From the NCBI GenBank assembly GCA_035495555.1, contig DATJFQ010000037.1:93254-157253 (forward strand): a DNA stretch of 64,000 nt, written 5' to 3'. The notes below the pieces were generated by a model that saw only the letters and a list, made by a program, of their open reading frames with translations, was not told where the DNA came from and ran no database searches. Source of the stretch: DATJFQ01 sp035495555 (GTDB lineage Bacteria > Acidobacteriota > Vicinamibacteria > Vicinamibacterales > 2-12-FULL-66-21). Shown here in pieces: positions 41,650 through 50,378 of the stretch (positions are counted from its first letter, which is position 1; each line of letters begins with the position of its first letter). The position numbers and the translations under genes were made by a program.

Positions 41650-42816
41650 TTGGCCATCGAGCGACTGTTTACGCCGCGCTTCTTCGTGATGTGCGGCTTC
41701 ACGTTCACGGTTTTCCTCTCCGCCTTTCAACTGCTGCCGACGGCGCCGTTCGAGATTCTGGCGCGGGGCGGCAGCACGTTCGAGTCCGGACTGTTTCTCG
41801 GGTGCCTCACGTACGCCTCCGCGTTCTCCGCGCCGCTCACGGGGGCGCTTTCCGATCGCGCCGGCCAGCGGCGCATCCTCATCACGACGAGCCTCGCGCT
41901 GACCGTCTTCTCGCTGGCATACGCAGTCGTTCCCGGCTATTGGCCGATGCTTGCGCTCGTGCTCGTGCACGGCGTCTTCTGGTCCGGTCTCCTGTCGGCA
42001 TCGGCCGCCTATCTGACCAACAGCATCCCTGAGACGCGGCGCGGCGAGGGCATCGCGTACTGGGGCCTCTCGTCGGTGGCGGCGATTGCCGTCGCGCCCG
42101 TGATTGGCTTCTGGGTCTATCGGCGCGGGTGGACGACCCTCTGTGTGGAATCGGCGGTGTTGAACCTCGTGATGGCGGCCATTGCCTGGCGGCTGCCGCA
42201 CATCCCTACCGCGGCGGCTGCCCAGCCGCGCCGCCAGAGTGTGGAATGGCGAGTGCTCGTGCTCGCGATCACGCTGTTTCTCTACAGCTTCGGGTACGGT
42301 GGCATCACCAGTTTCACCGCGCTCTATGCGGACGCAAATGGCGTCAGCCCGAAAGGGATCTATCTGACGGTGCTGTCGATCGTGATCCTTGCGACGCGAC
42401 CGTTGTCGGGCCGCCTCGGCGATCGCGTTGGCCACCGGCGCGTGCTGTTGCCCTGCCTTGCGCTCATCGCCGCTGGCCTCGGCTGCCTCTGCATCGGCGG
42501 CACGGTGCGTTGGCTGATAGCCTCGGCCGTGATCTTCGGCACCGGATTCGGCACCGCCTACCCCGTCTTCGTTGCGTACGTGATGGAGCACATTGGTCCG
42601 GAACGGCGCGGTGCCGCGTTTGGATCGATTCTGGCCGCGTTCGATACAGGAATCGGTACGGGATCGACGCTGATGGGGGGCATCATCGGGAGCTACGGGT
42701 ACGCGGCGGCATTCGGGACAGCGGCCGTGCTGTCCGCATTGTCGATCCCGTACTTCCTCCTGACGGAACGCTTCATCGGCCGGCCGTCAGCCAGACAATC
42801 CGCGCGTCCAGCGTAG
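41650..42816 (+). CDS. MFS transporter
   Basis: A 388-residue protein with about 12 membrane helices and the MFS loop motif GALSDRAGQRRILI between helices 2 and 3, plus a second copy-like GRLGDRVGHRRVLL in the C-terminal half. The start is taken as TTG 41650, immediately after the upstream TAG. The ATG at residue 16 (FFVMCGF) would remove part of helix 1, so TTG is preferred. The substrate is unknown. The 3' end overlaps the convergent phosphodiesterase gene by 44 bp. Confidence 0.8.
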   Translation: MAIERLFTPRFFVMCGFTFTVFLSAFQLLPTAPFEILARGGSTFESGLFLGCLTYASAFSAPLTGALSDRAGQRRILITTSLALTVFSLAYAVVPGYWPMLALVLVHGVFWSGLLSASAAYLTNSIPETRRGEGIAYWGLSSVAAIAVAPVIGFWVYRRGWTTLCVESAVLNLVMAAIAWRLPHIPTAAAAQPRRQSVEWRVLVLAITLFLYSFGYGGITSFTALYADANGVSPKGIYLTVLSIVILATRPLSGRLGDRVGHRRVLLPCLALIAAGLGCLCIGGTVRWLIASAVIFGTGFGTAYPVFVAYVMEHIGPERRGAAFGSILAAFDTGIGTGSTLMGGIIGSYGYAAAFGTAAVLSALSIPYFLLTERFIGRPSARQSARPA

Positions 42817-43246
42817 AGCGCGTCACGTCGAGGATCGCGACGCTGGGCTGCACGTCGAAGCGCCGAGGTCCGGCGGCCCCAGGGTTGATGACGAGCCGGT
42901 CGCCCTCGCGGTGGATCAATGCGCGATGCGTATGTCCGAAGACGAGCACGTCAGCGTCGTACCGCGACAGCAGCTTGTCCGGCGTCGGCCGTCCGAGTTC
43001 GTGGCCGTGGCTGACGTGAATCGTGCGGCCCTCGACCTCGAGATGCACAGCCGGCTCGAGATACGGATCTCCGGGTACGTCGACGTTCCCATATACCGCA
43101 CGAAGAGCGGCAATCGTCTCGAGCTCTTTCAGCACCGCACGTCCGCCCACGTCACCGGCATGCAGCAGGTACTCGACTCCGGCGAGCGCCTCGAACAGCT
43201 CAGACCGTACCAGTCCGTGTGTGTCGGCGATCAGTCCAATCCGCAT
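42773..43246 (-). CDS. YfcE/MJ0936-type metallophosphodiesterase
   Basis: A 157-residue calcineurin-like phosphoesterase. All metal-site motifs are present: LIADTHG (D8, H10), HAGDVGG, YGNVD, SHGHELG and FGHTHR. Size and motifs fit the YfcE/Vps29-like family, which hydrolyses phosphodiesters in vitro; the natural substrate is open. The final 44 bp overlap antisense with the end of the MFS gene. TATCGT lies 5 nt before the ATG. Confidence 0.88.
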   Translation of the reverse strand: MRIGLIADTHGLVRSELFEALAGVEYLLHAGDVGGRAVLKELETIAALRAVYGNVDVPGDPYLEPAVHLEVEGRTIHVSHGHELGRPTPDKLLSRYDADVLVFGHTHRALIHREGDRLVINPGAAGPRRFDVQPSVAILDVTRSTLDARIVWLTAGR

Positions 43247-43251
43247 GGTTC

Positions 43252-43257
43252 ACGATA
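43252..43257 (-). promoter_or_regulatory. Candidate leaderless -10 box for the phosphodiesterase gene
   Basis: TATCGT on the minus strand ends 5 nt before the ATG at 43246. There is no Shine-Dalgarno. Confidence 0.4.
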
Positions 43258-43302
43258 GCGGCTGGCGTCCTCGCCGGCAATTTGTGTGATGATGCTGCGG
43301 TG

Positions 43303-45021
43303 ATGAGCGCAGCCCGATCGAAACTCTTCCTGATCATCTTTGGTCTTTTCATCGCCGTCATCACGACGCAGGCTCGTGTGTCGCAGGTACCGGCGCCCTC
43401 GCCAGCGGATCTCGTGCTGACCAACGGCAAAATCGTGACGGTCGAAGACGCGATGCCCGAAGCGCAGGCCGTCGCCATCGCAGGCGGCCGCATTGCCGCG
43501 ATCGGCACGGCGGACGCCGTCAAGCCCTACATCGGACCGTCCACGCGCGTCATCGATTTACAGGGACGGCTGGCGATCCCCGGCTTCATCGAAAGCCACG
43601 GCCACTTCACCGGCATCGGCGAAATGAAGATGGAGCTGGACCTGACGACCGCGGCGTCGTGGGACGACATCGTCTCGATGGTGGCGGACGCCGTGAAGAA
43701 GGCCAAACCGGGCGAGTGGATTTACGGGCGCGGCTGGCACCAGGAGAAATGGACGTCGCGGCCGCAGCCCAACGTCGAAGGCTTCCCGACGCACGCTTCG
43801 CTCGACAAAGTGTCGCCCGACAACCCCGTCGTGCTCGAGCACGCGAGCGGCCACGCCTCGTTCGTGAACGGCAAGGCGATGGAGCTGTCGGGCATCAAGC
43901 GCTCGACCGAGAGCCCCGCCGGCGGCGACGTGCTGCGCGATTCGACGGGGGACGCGACGGGCTTGATGCGTGAGACCGCGCAGCGGCTGGTCAGGGAGCC
44001 GCAGCTCTCCGGCGCCGAACGCGCCAGTCACCTGCGCAAGCAGCTGGAGCTGGCGAACCAGGAAGTGGTATCGAAGGGGATCACCACCTTCGTCGACGCC
44101 GGATCCCCGCTCGAGGTGATCGATGGCATTCGATCGGCGGTCGACGATGGGACGCTTGGCGTACGGATGTGGGTGATGATCCGGCAGCCGAACGCGGCGT
44201 TCGCGTCGAAGCTCAAACAGTACCGCACCATCGACCACGCCGACGGCCATTTCACCGTGCGTGCGATCAAGAAAATTATGGACGGCGCCCTTGGATCGCG
44301 CGGCGCGTGGATGCTGCAGCCGTACAGCGACAAACCGGGCTGGACCGGGCTCACCACCACCCCGCTCGCCGAAATCCGCGAAGCCGCACAGCTCGCGATC
44401 GCGAACGGGTACCAGCTCTGCGTGCACGCGATCGGGGATCGGGCAAACCGCGAAACGCTGAACATCTTCGAGAACGCGTTCAAGGCGAACCCGTCGAAAA
44501 AAGACCTCCGCTGGCGCGTCGAGCACGCGCAGCACCTGAGCGCGCAGGACATCCCGCGCTTCGGCGCGCTTGGGGTGATTGCCTCGATGCAGGGGATCCA
44601 TTGCACGTCTGACGCGCCCTACGTGATCGCGCGGCTTGGCCCCGAGCGCGCGAAGGAAGGCGCGTACGTCTGGCAGAAGCTGATGAAATCGGGCGCCGTG
44701 ATCGCCAACGGCACCGATGCGCCCGTCGAGGACGTCGACCCGCTTCCGAACTTCTACGCGAGCGTCACGCGCAAGACGAAGGACGGGTCGGTGTTTTATC
44801 CCGACCAGCGCATGACGCGGATGGAAGCGCTGAAGTCCTACACGATCAACGGCGCGTACGCCGCGTTCGAGGAACCCAACCGCGGATCGTTGAAGGTGGG
44901 CAAGTACGGCGACATCACCGTGCTCTCGAAGGATATCCTGACGGTGCCGGACGAAGAGATCCGCTCAGCCAAAGTCGTCTACACGATCGTCGGCGGCAAG
45001 GTGCTGTACGCTTCGCGGTGA
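43303..45021 (+). CDS. Exported YtcJ-like amidohydrolase
   Basis: A 572-residue metal-dependent hydrolase of the amidohydrolase_3 group. A signal/anchor (SKLFLIIFGLFIAVITTQA) is followed by ADLVLTNGKIVTVED, the HxH motif in GFIESHGHFTG, later His ligands in CVHAIGDRANRE and WRVEHAQHLS, and the Asp in ANGTDAPVEDVDP. The ATG at 43303 is preferred over an in-frame start at 43219, which would extend over the divergent phosphodiesterase start and misplace the signal peptide. The substrate is unknown. The protein ends ALA-SER-ARG (YASR); those codons are mirrored in the convergent gene. Confidence 0.85.
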   Translation: MSAARSKLFLIIFGLFIAVITTQARVSQVPAPSPADLVLTNGKIVTVEDAMPEAQAVAIAGGRIAAIGTADAVKPYIGPSTRVIDLQGRLAIPGFIESHGHFTGIGEMKMELDLTTAASWDDIVSMVADAVKKAKPGEWIYGRGWHQEKWTSRPQPNVEGFPTHASLDKVSPDNPVVLEHASGHASFVNGKAMELSGIKRSTESPAGGDVLRDSTGDATGLMRETAQRLVREPQLSGAERASHLRKQLELANQEVVSKGITTFVDAGSPLEVIDGIRSAVDDGTLGVRMWVMIRQPNAAFASKLKQYRTIDHADGHFTVRAIKKIMDGALGSRGAWMLQPYSDKPGWTGLTTTPLAEIREAAQLAIANGYQLCVHAIGDRANRETLNIFENAFKANPSKKDLRWRVEHAQHLSAQDIPRFGALGVIASMQGIHCTSDAPYVIARLGPERAKEGAYVWQKLMKSGAVIANGTDAPVEDVDPLPNFYASVTRKTKDGSVFYPDQRMTRMEALKSYTINGAYAAFEEPNRGSLKVGKYGDITVLSKDILTVPDEEIRSAKVVYTIVGGKVLYASR

Positions 45022-45122
45022 ATTGCAGATTTGAGATTGGATTGCAGATTGATTTCAAATTCTTGAAATTCCGCAATCAATCTCCAATCTCCAATCAGCA
45101 ATCTGCAATTCACCGCGAAGCG
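45009..45122. repeat. Stop-codon palindrome 2 (AATTGCAGATT type)
   Basis: Two perfect 23-bp arms (45009-45031 and 45100-45122) contain CGCGGTGAATTGCAGATT and enclose more inverted CCAATCT/AGATTGG units with an inner TTTCAA-ATTC-TTGAAA hairpin. Both convergent genes terminate inside the arms and both proteins end Ala-Ser-Arg. The non-coding part of the arm is the same as in palindrome 1 (38585-38647). Confidence 0.9.
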
Positions 45123-47998
45123 ACCGTACGCCGCGCCGGCTGCTGCGGCATGTGCTTGCGATAGGCATCGAAGAAGCGGTTGCAGGCCTTCTGGAACCGC
45201 TCGGCGAGCTGGCGTCCCGCGTCGCCGGGCACCGGCAGCAAACGCGCGAACGAGGCTTGCGCCTGACGCACTTCCTCCGCCATATTGCGCCACTTGGCCT
45301 CGTCGCTGCCCCGGCCGCCAATCGTATTCGACGCGAGCGCCTCTCGCAGCATCGAGGCGAGGTCCTGGGGTGAGCTGGGACCCTCCTTCACGCCAGCCTG
45401 GCTGACGAAGCCCTCGACACGCGCGACGAGCTTTTCCATGCGCTGGCGGCTCGAATCGAGGTCGAGTTCCGTTCCGCGGAAGGCATCGGGATAGGCGGTG
45501 AGGAGCCGCTCCATCGCGGAGACGAACCGTCCGCTGAGCGGATCGGCGCCGTGGCGGACGCCCGCCGTCGACTGGTTCCAGCGCGTCCGCAGCGACCGCA
45601 CGCGTTCCAGCAAGTCTGGCGCCGGCTCGGCACCTTCGCCGGGCATCAGCGATTCGAGTTCCTGGGCGAGCGCTTCGCGGTCCGCCTGGCGCGATTCGAG
45701 TTCGATGTCGTCGCGCCGCTTGTAGCGATCGAAGAACCGATCGCATGCGCCGCGAAAGCGCTGCCACAGCGTCTCGGACTTGCTGCGGCGGACGGGACCG
45801 ATCGTCTTCCATTCCGCCTGCAGCCGCCGGATTTCCGCGGCGGTGCGCTCCCAGTCCTTCGACTCCGCGAGTTCCTCGGCACGCGCGCAGAGCGCCTCTT
45901 TCTTCGCCTGATTCGCCGACCACACCTCTTTGCGCTGCGCCAGATCTTCGTTGCGGCGGGAGAAGAACCGGTCGCACGCGTCGCGGAAGCGCTTCCAGAC
46001 GTCGCGTGTGTCAGTGCGCGGCACGGGCCCGATGGCCTGCCACTCCGCCTGCAGCTTCTTCAGCTCGTCCGCCGTCTTGATCCAGTCCGTCGAGTCGGCG
46101 AGCGCTTCGGCGCGCTCGCAGAGCGCGAGTTTCTTCTCGAGGTTGCCCTGACGCTCCTCGGCGCGATGCGCGAAGAAGTCACGCGCCCTGGCCTGAAGAG
46201 GATCCGCGGCCTGACGATAGCGGTGCCACAACGTCTGCGCCTGCGCGCGCGGCGCTTCGGCCACTGTCTTCCAGCGCTCCTGGATCTCGTGCAGCTCGCG
46301 GGCGCCCTTCTCGACGCCTTCCGGGTTGTCCCAATCGTGCTTCGTCTTGAGGGCCTCGGTCTGCGCGATCAGCTCTTCCTGGACCGCCGCGTTCGCAAAC
46401 CGCTTCCACTCGTCCATCTCGCGCAGCTCGTGGAGCCGCGGACCGAGCACGGCGAGCGCGGCCTTCACGCGTTCGATCAGCGCATCGCGTTCCGCAGGGG
46501 CGACGGCGAGCGGCGCCTCGATCGCGCTGCGAAGATCGCGCGCGGCCTTGTCCGCTTCCTTCAGCGTCAGGTCTTCCGCCATCGCGCGCTTCTGTACGCG
46601 ATCGATCAGCTGTTCGACGCGGAGCACCTGCTGCCTGACGGCCTTCTCTTCGGCAGCGCGCCTCGCCTCGTTCCGCTCGCGCATTTTCGTGTCGGCGTCG
46701 GCGAACCGGGCGCTGACCGCTTCATCCAGACCCTCGGTCTTCGCTCGCAGATCGTTCCACTCACGGACGATTGAGTCCCAGACGTAGCCGGGGGCGTCGG
46801 GCTGCGCGGCGACCTGTTCCGCTTCTCGTGCCAGCTCGTCGAGCCGTGCATTCATGCGCTCGTTTTCCTGCCGGTTCTCGAACCGTGCGGTCGCGCGCTG
46901 GCAGGCGGTTTCGAACCGCGCGAGCAGCTCCGGATCCGCGTGGTCGCCGCCGGCCGCGGGCGGCAGCCCTTCCCATTCGGCCCGCGCCTCCGCGATCCGA
47001 TCGGCGGTCTGTTCGCCGGCCAGTGCTTCGATCCGCTCGCAGAGCGCCGTCCGCGCGTCGCGCAGACGGGCGAGCTGCTCCTCGCGTTCGCGTGCTGCCG
47101 CGCGATCGCGCTCGGCCTGCGCGATACCGCTGCGCGCGTTCCCGACGTGCTCGCGGAAGCGCGCCTCGTCGTCGGCCATCACGTCGACGGGAGCTGCGGC
47201 CACGAGATCGCGCCATTCCTGTTCGAGCGCATCGGCCTGCTCGACCCGGGTGTTCTGGGTGTGACGCGCCAGCGTCTCCGCCCGCGCGAGCAGCGCTGCC
47301 AGCTGCTGGTTGTGTGAATCGACCGCCGCGCGTCGCGCCGCTTCCGCGTCTTCCATTGCCTGCACCATACCTCTGGCTCGTTTGGCCACTGACTTGTTGC
47401 GTGCGCGCGCGGCAACGCTTTCCAGCGTGTCGCGGTCCGCGCCGGCGATCTGCACCGCACGCTCGAGCGCGGTCACGCCGGCATCCTTGTGTTCGGTCCT
47501 GGCCGCCACGTTCAGCAGTTCCGACGGATCCTGCATCCGCTCGACAGCCGTCGCTGCGACGCGCGGGTCCGCTGCCTTGCGTGCGACCGAGCTGAGGGCC
47601 TTCAGATCGGTGACGCGCGTCAGCGCGCCCAGCCGGATGCTGTCGTGCGGCGATTTCTGGGCGACGTCCGCGAGCTGGCGCTGGTCCGTCAGCGCGGCGA
47701 CGGCCTGTGCGGCCTGATCGGCGTTCTCGCCAGCGGCGATGGCCGCGAGGCGTTCACCAATCTCCGATCGCAGCCCCTCGTCTGCGTCCGATGTGACCAG
47801 CGCTGCGAGGACCGCCACTTCCTGAACACGGGCGGCCGCCGCGCGGCGAACCCGCGGCTCGGCGTCCTCGCGTGCAATGGCGGCGAGCACGGCCGCGTCG
47901 TCCGGGCCGGGCCCGAGTTCCTGCACCGCGGAGATACGGACGTCCGGGTCAAGAGACTTGTACTTGGGTTGGAGCTTGAACCGATCGAGGAAAGACAT
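45110..47998 (-). CDS. HEAT-repeat protein with multiple DUF349 domains
   Basis: A 962-residue soluble protein. Residues about 1-210 are HEAT-like repeats (SLDPDVRISAVQELG, AVLAAIAREDAEPRVRRAAAARV). Two long Arg/Glu-rich coiled-coil stretches follow, and then DUF349 units, seen as LQAEWQAIGPVPRTDTRDVWKRF-RDACDRFF, LQAEWKTIGPVRRSKSETLWQRF-RGACDRFF and a weaker C-terminal one (LLPVPGDAGRQLAERFQKACNRFF). DUF349 has no assigned biochemical function. I choose ATG 47998 (MSFLDRFKLQPKYKSLDPD) over an ATG seven codons upstream because GGCTCCCC, a weak site, and family-like sequence begin there. The C-terminal codons lie in a palindrome. Confidence 0.82.
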   Translation of the reverse strand: MSFLDRFKLQPKYKSLDPDVRISAVQELGPGPDDAAVLAAIAREDAEPRVRRAAAARVQEVAVLAALVTSDADEGLRSEIGERLAAIAAGENADQAAQAVAALTDQRQLADVAQKSPHDSIRLGALTRVTDLKALSSVARKAADPRVAATAVERMQDPSELLNVAARTEHKDAGVTALERAVQIAGADRDTLESVAARARNKSVAKRARGMVQAMEDAEAARRAAVDSHNQQLAALLARAETLARHTQNTRVEQADALEQEWRDLVAAAPVDVMADDEARFREHVGNARSGIAQAERDRAAAREREEQLARLRDARTALCERIEALAGEQTADRIAEARAEWEGLPPAAGGDHADPELLARFETACQRATARFENRQENERMNARLDELAREAEQVAAQPDAPGYVWDSIVREWNDLRAKTEGLDEAVSARFADADTKMRERNEARRAAEEKAVRQQVLRVEQLIDRVQKRAMAEDLTLKEADKAARDLRSAIEAPLAVAPAERDALIERVKAALAVLGPRLHELREMDEWKRFANAAVQEELIAQTEALKTKHDWDNPEGVEKGARELHEIQERWKTVAEAPRAQAQTLWHRYRQAADPLQARARDFFAHRAEERQGNLEKKLALCERAEALADSTDWIKTADELKKLQAEWQAIGPVPRTDTRDVWKRFRDACDRFFSRRNEDLAQRKEVWSANQAKKEALCARAEELAESKDWERTAAEIRRLQAEWKTIGPVRRSKSETLWQRFRGACDRFFDRYKRRDDIELESRQADREALAQELESLMPGEGAEPAPDLLERVRSLRTRWNQSTAGVRHGADPLSGRFVSAMERLLTAYPDAFRGTELDLDSSRQRMEKLVARVEGFVSQAGVKEGPSSPQDLASMLREALASNTIGGRGSDEAKWRNMAEEVRQAQASFARLLPVPGDAGRQLAERFQKACNRFFDAYRKHMPQQPARRTVASR

Positions 47999-48014
47999 GG
48001 GGAGCCTTGCCAGT

Positions 48015-48090
48015 ACCAATTGGTGAACGGGTGAGTTCGTGGATTGGTGAATTCAAATCACCGATTCACACAGTCACCGATTCACCAATT
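48015..48090. repeat. Octamer palindromic array, ATTGGTGA / TCACCGAT type
   Basis: GGATTGGTGAATTC (48041-48054) is mirrored by GATTCACCAATTG, with CACCGATT and CACACAGT octamers between. It lies in the leader of the DUF349 gene, between two genes on the minus strand. The ATTGGTGA unit recurs at 52233-52248. Confidence 0.8.
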
Positions 48091-48097
48091 GCAGATA

Positions 48098-48445
48098 TCA
48101 CGAGTTCGATTCCTGTGTCAGCCAGTCGGCAATCTGCTCGCGCGTCCAGCGGTGGTCGTCGTTCAAATGAACGATCAGCGGGGCCAGCGGCAGGCGTTTT
48201 TTGCAATGTTCGTGGGGGCACGGCTTGACGACTTCGTCGAGGCAGCGGAACAGGCGCTCGAGATGATCCGGTACGAGGCGGCCGTGCTCACGCGGCAGAT
48301 GATACACACCCTCGTAGACGGATCCCAGAGCGCACGAGCCGCCCTTTTCGTCGAAGTAACTGCCGAAGCATTGCGGACCGCGCGTCGAGCCGGCCCGGAT
48401 GAAATCCGCCAGCTCTTTCTGTTCGCTCTGGAGTTCCGTTACCAT
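48098..48445 (-). CDS. Hypothetical protein with C-terminal zinc-finger-like motif
   Basis: A 115-residue soluble protein. Residues about 25-60 hold C-F-G-S-Y-F and SCALGSVYEGVYHLPREHGRL. The C-terminal part has CPHEHCKK followed after 11 residues by HLNDDH, i.e. C-x4-C-x11-H-x4-H, spaced like a zinc finger, and closes with RWTREQIADWL. Two further Cys (in PQCFG and FRCLDEV) may help. I do not know the family; DNA or metal binding is inference. The start has CGGAGACG about 6 nt upstream. It lies upstream of the DUF349 gene on the same strand with an octamer array between. Confidence 0.65.
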   Translation of the reverse strand: MVTELQSEQKELADFIRAGSTRGPQCFGSYFDEKGGSCALGSVYEGVYHLPREHGRLVPDHLERLFRCLDEVVKPCPHEHCKKRLPLAPLIVHLNDDHRWTREQIADWLTQESNS

Positions 48446-48605
48446 CGTGTCGTCTCCGGCGAAAATGACTCCTCATTGTAGCGCACGAATCAGCTGGCAT
48501 ATCGCGGCCGATTGACGCTGTGATGCCCGGCACCTAACATCGAAGGATCCATTTGGTTGAATCATGTGTCCACTCGCGGGCACATGTCCGGCCTCGGTCA
48601 TTCCC

Positions 48606-49196
48606 ATGCTCACAACCGCACTCTTCCTGCTCGTCCTCCAGGTCCAGAACCCGGCCCCGCAGGCCGGCACGTCGGCCCCTCAGGGGTCCGTCGTCGTTGT
48701 TGATACGACAGCGGGCGCGATCACGATTCAACTGCTGCCCGACAAAGCGCCCGATTCGGTGGCGAACTTCCTCGAATACGTCCGCGACGGGTTCTATTCG
48801 GGAACGGTGTTCCACCGCGTCGTTCCCGGATATGTCATCCAGGGCGGGGGTTATACGCCGGAACTGGTCGAGAAGGCCACCCGGCCGCCCGTGCACAACG
48901 AGGCGGACAACGGACTCACCAACGCCCGCGGGACCGTCGCGATGGCGCGGACGCGCGCGGTGCGCAGCGCCACCTCGCAGTTCTTCATCAATCTCGCCAA
49001 TAACGCCCGGCTCGATCATCACGGGTTCGCTCCGGACGATTACGGGTATGCCGTGTTCGGGCGCGTGATCGCCGGAATGGACGTCGTCGACCGCATCGCC
49101 GCGATGCCCACCACCTCCCGCGAGGGCATGGACGATGTGCCCGTGACCCCGGTCCTCATCAAGAGCATTACCGTGCGCACGAGCGACGCGAAGTGA
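48606..49196 (+). CDS. Cyclophilin-type peptidyl-prolyl isomerase, exported
   Basis: A 196-residue protein: a signal or anchor (MLTTALFLLVLQVQ), a short Pro/Ala linker and a compact cyclophilin domain with FYSGTVFHRVVPGYVIQGGG, GTVAMARTRAVRSATSQFFINLANN and AVFGRVIAGMDVVDRI. The conserved Arg (FHRV) and QFFI are present, so isomerase activity is likely. An in-frame ATG at 48564 would add 14 residues before the signal. I choose 48606 from the signal-peptide pattern, but this is not certain. The stop overlaps the GTG of the MFS gene by 4 bp. Confidence 0.85.
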   Translation: MLTTALFLLVLQVQNPAPQAGTSAPQGSVVVVDTTAGAITIQLLPDKAPDSVANFLEYVRDGFYSGTVFHRVVPGYVIQGGGYTPELVEKATRPPVHNEADNGLTNARGTVAMARTRAVRSATSQFFINLANNARLDHHGFAPDDYGYAVFGRVIAGMDVVDRIAAMPTTSREGMDDVPVTPVLIKSITVRTSDAK

Positions 49197-50362
49197 GCCG
49201 TCCGCTCGCCGTCATCTTTCTGACGATCCTGGTCAATCTGATCGGGTTCGGCATCATCATTCCGCTGCTGCCGTTCTACGCGCAGACGTTCGGCGCGTCC
49301 CCCGTCGCGATCGGCGTGCTGTTCGCGTCCTTCTCGGTCTGTCAGCTGATCGCGTCGCCGATCCTCGGCGAGTGGTCGGATCGCTGGGGGCGCCGGCCCG
49401 TCCTCATCTTCAGTCTGATCGGGACCGTCGTCAGCTTCGTGATGCTGGCGCTCGCCCACAGCCTGGCGATGCTGTTTGCGGCGCGCGTCGTCGACGGGCT
49501 GTCGGGCGGCAACATCACGACTGCGCGCGCCTACATCGGCGACGTCACCGACGAGTCGAATCGTGCAAAGGCGTTCGGAATGCTCGGTGCAGCATTCGGG
49601 CTGGGCTTCATCATCGGCCCTGCACTGGGGGGCCTGTTCGCGAAAATCAGTTACACCGCACCAATCTGGGCGGCCGCAGCAATCACGGTTGTGGCGACGG
49701 TGCTCGCGTGGCTGTGGCTGCCGGAGACGGTCCATCGCGTCCACGCGGTCGCCGGTTCCCCGTGGAAGGCGCTCGGTGAGTTGAGCCGCCGTCCAGAACT
49801 GCGAACGCTGTTCGCGATGGATTTCGTCTACTGGACGTGCTTCGCGATCTATCAGGGCACGTTTGCGCTGTTCGGCGAGGCGCGGTTCGGCTTCAACGTC
49901 ACCCAGATCGGCTACATCCTCGCTGGATTCGGCGCGCTCGGGGTCGTCGTGCAGGGCGGGCTCGTCGGTCCGATCGCCCGCGGGATCGGCGAACGGCGGA
50001 TGCTGACGATCGGACTGCTGTTCGCCGCCTTCAGCTGGGGGGCGAGCGCGTTCGCATACAGCGTGCCGGTGTTCATCGCGCTGCTGGTGCCCGGCGCCGT
50101 CGGTGTCGGCTTCTGCAATCCGTCGTTGATCTCGTTGCTGAGCGGCGCGGCCGGACGGCACGAGCAAGGCCGCGTGCAGGGCGCCGCCGGAGCCCTCGAG
50201 AGCCTCGGTCGCACGATCGGGCCGATGTGGGGCAACAGCGCGCTCGAATGGTTTGGAGAGGGCTCCGCGTACGCCTCCGCGGGGCTGCTGCTGCTGATGA
50301 CGGCGGCGCTCAGCGTCGCGTATCAGCGCGGCGAGGCGGGAGGCGCGAGGCGCGAGGCGTGA
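49193..50362 (+). CDS. MFS transporter, TetA-like (DHA1)
   Basis: A 389-residue protein with about 12 helices. Motif A is GEWSDRWGRRPVLI between helices 2 and 3, and helix 5 carries the antiporter motif region AFGLGFIIGPALGGLFAK, both typical of drug:H+ antiporters near TetA. Tetracycline export is possible but cannot be claimed. The GTG start overlaps the upstream cyclophilin stop. The last residues (GEAGGARREA) are encoded by a GCGAGGC heptamer array that continues past the stop codon, so the C-terminus appears to have been rewritten by the repeat. Confidence 0.85.
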   Translation: MSRPLAVIFLTILVNLIGFGIIIPLLPFYAQTFGASPVAIGVLFASFSVCQLIASPILGEWSDRWGRRPVLIFSLIGTVVSFVMLALAHSLAMLFAARVVDGLSGGNITTARAYIGDVTDESNRAKAFGMLGAAFGLGFIIGPALGGLFAKISYTAPIWAAAAITVVATVLAWLWLPETVHRVHAVAGSPWKALGELSRRPELRTLFAMDFVYWTCFAIYQGTFALFGEARFGFNVTQIGYILAGFGALGVVVQGGLVGPIARGIGERRMLTIGLLFAAFSWGASAFAYSVPVFIALLVPGAVGVGFCNPSLISLLSGAAGRHEQGRVQGAAGALESLGRTIGPMWGNSALEWFGEGSAYASAGLLLLMTAALSVAYQRGEAGGARREA

Positions 50363-50375
50363 CGCGCGAGGCGCG
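50331..50375. repeat. Heptamer array GCGAGGC extending into a coding end
   Basis: Six units of G(C/G/T)GA(G/C)GC in perfect 7-bp phase run from inside the MFS gene across its TGA (50360-50362) up to the stop of the convergent PepF gene. It is a close relative of the CTCCCGC array at 63762-63817, read on the other strand. Confidence 0.85.
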
Positions 50376-50378
50376 GAA

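Noticed and set aside
42816..42860. Frameshift at the end of the MFS gene to explain the overlap with the phosphodiesterase
   Set aside because: Both frames read cleanly to stop codons with plausible family ends, so a real overlap is simpler.
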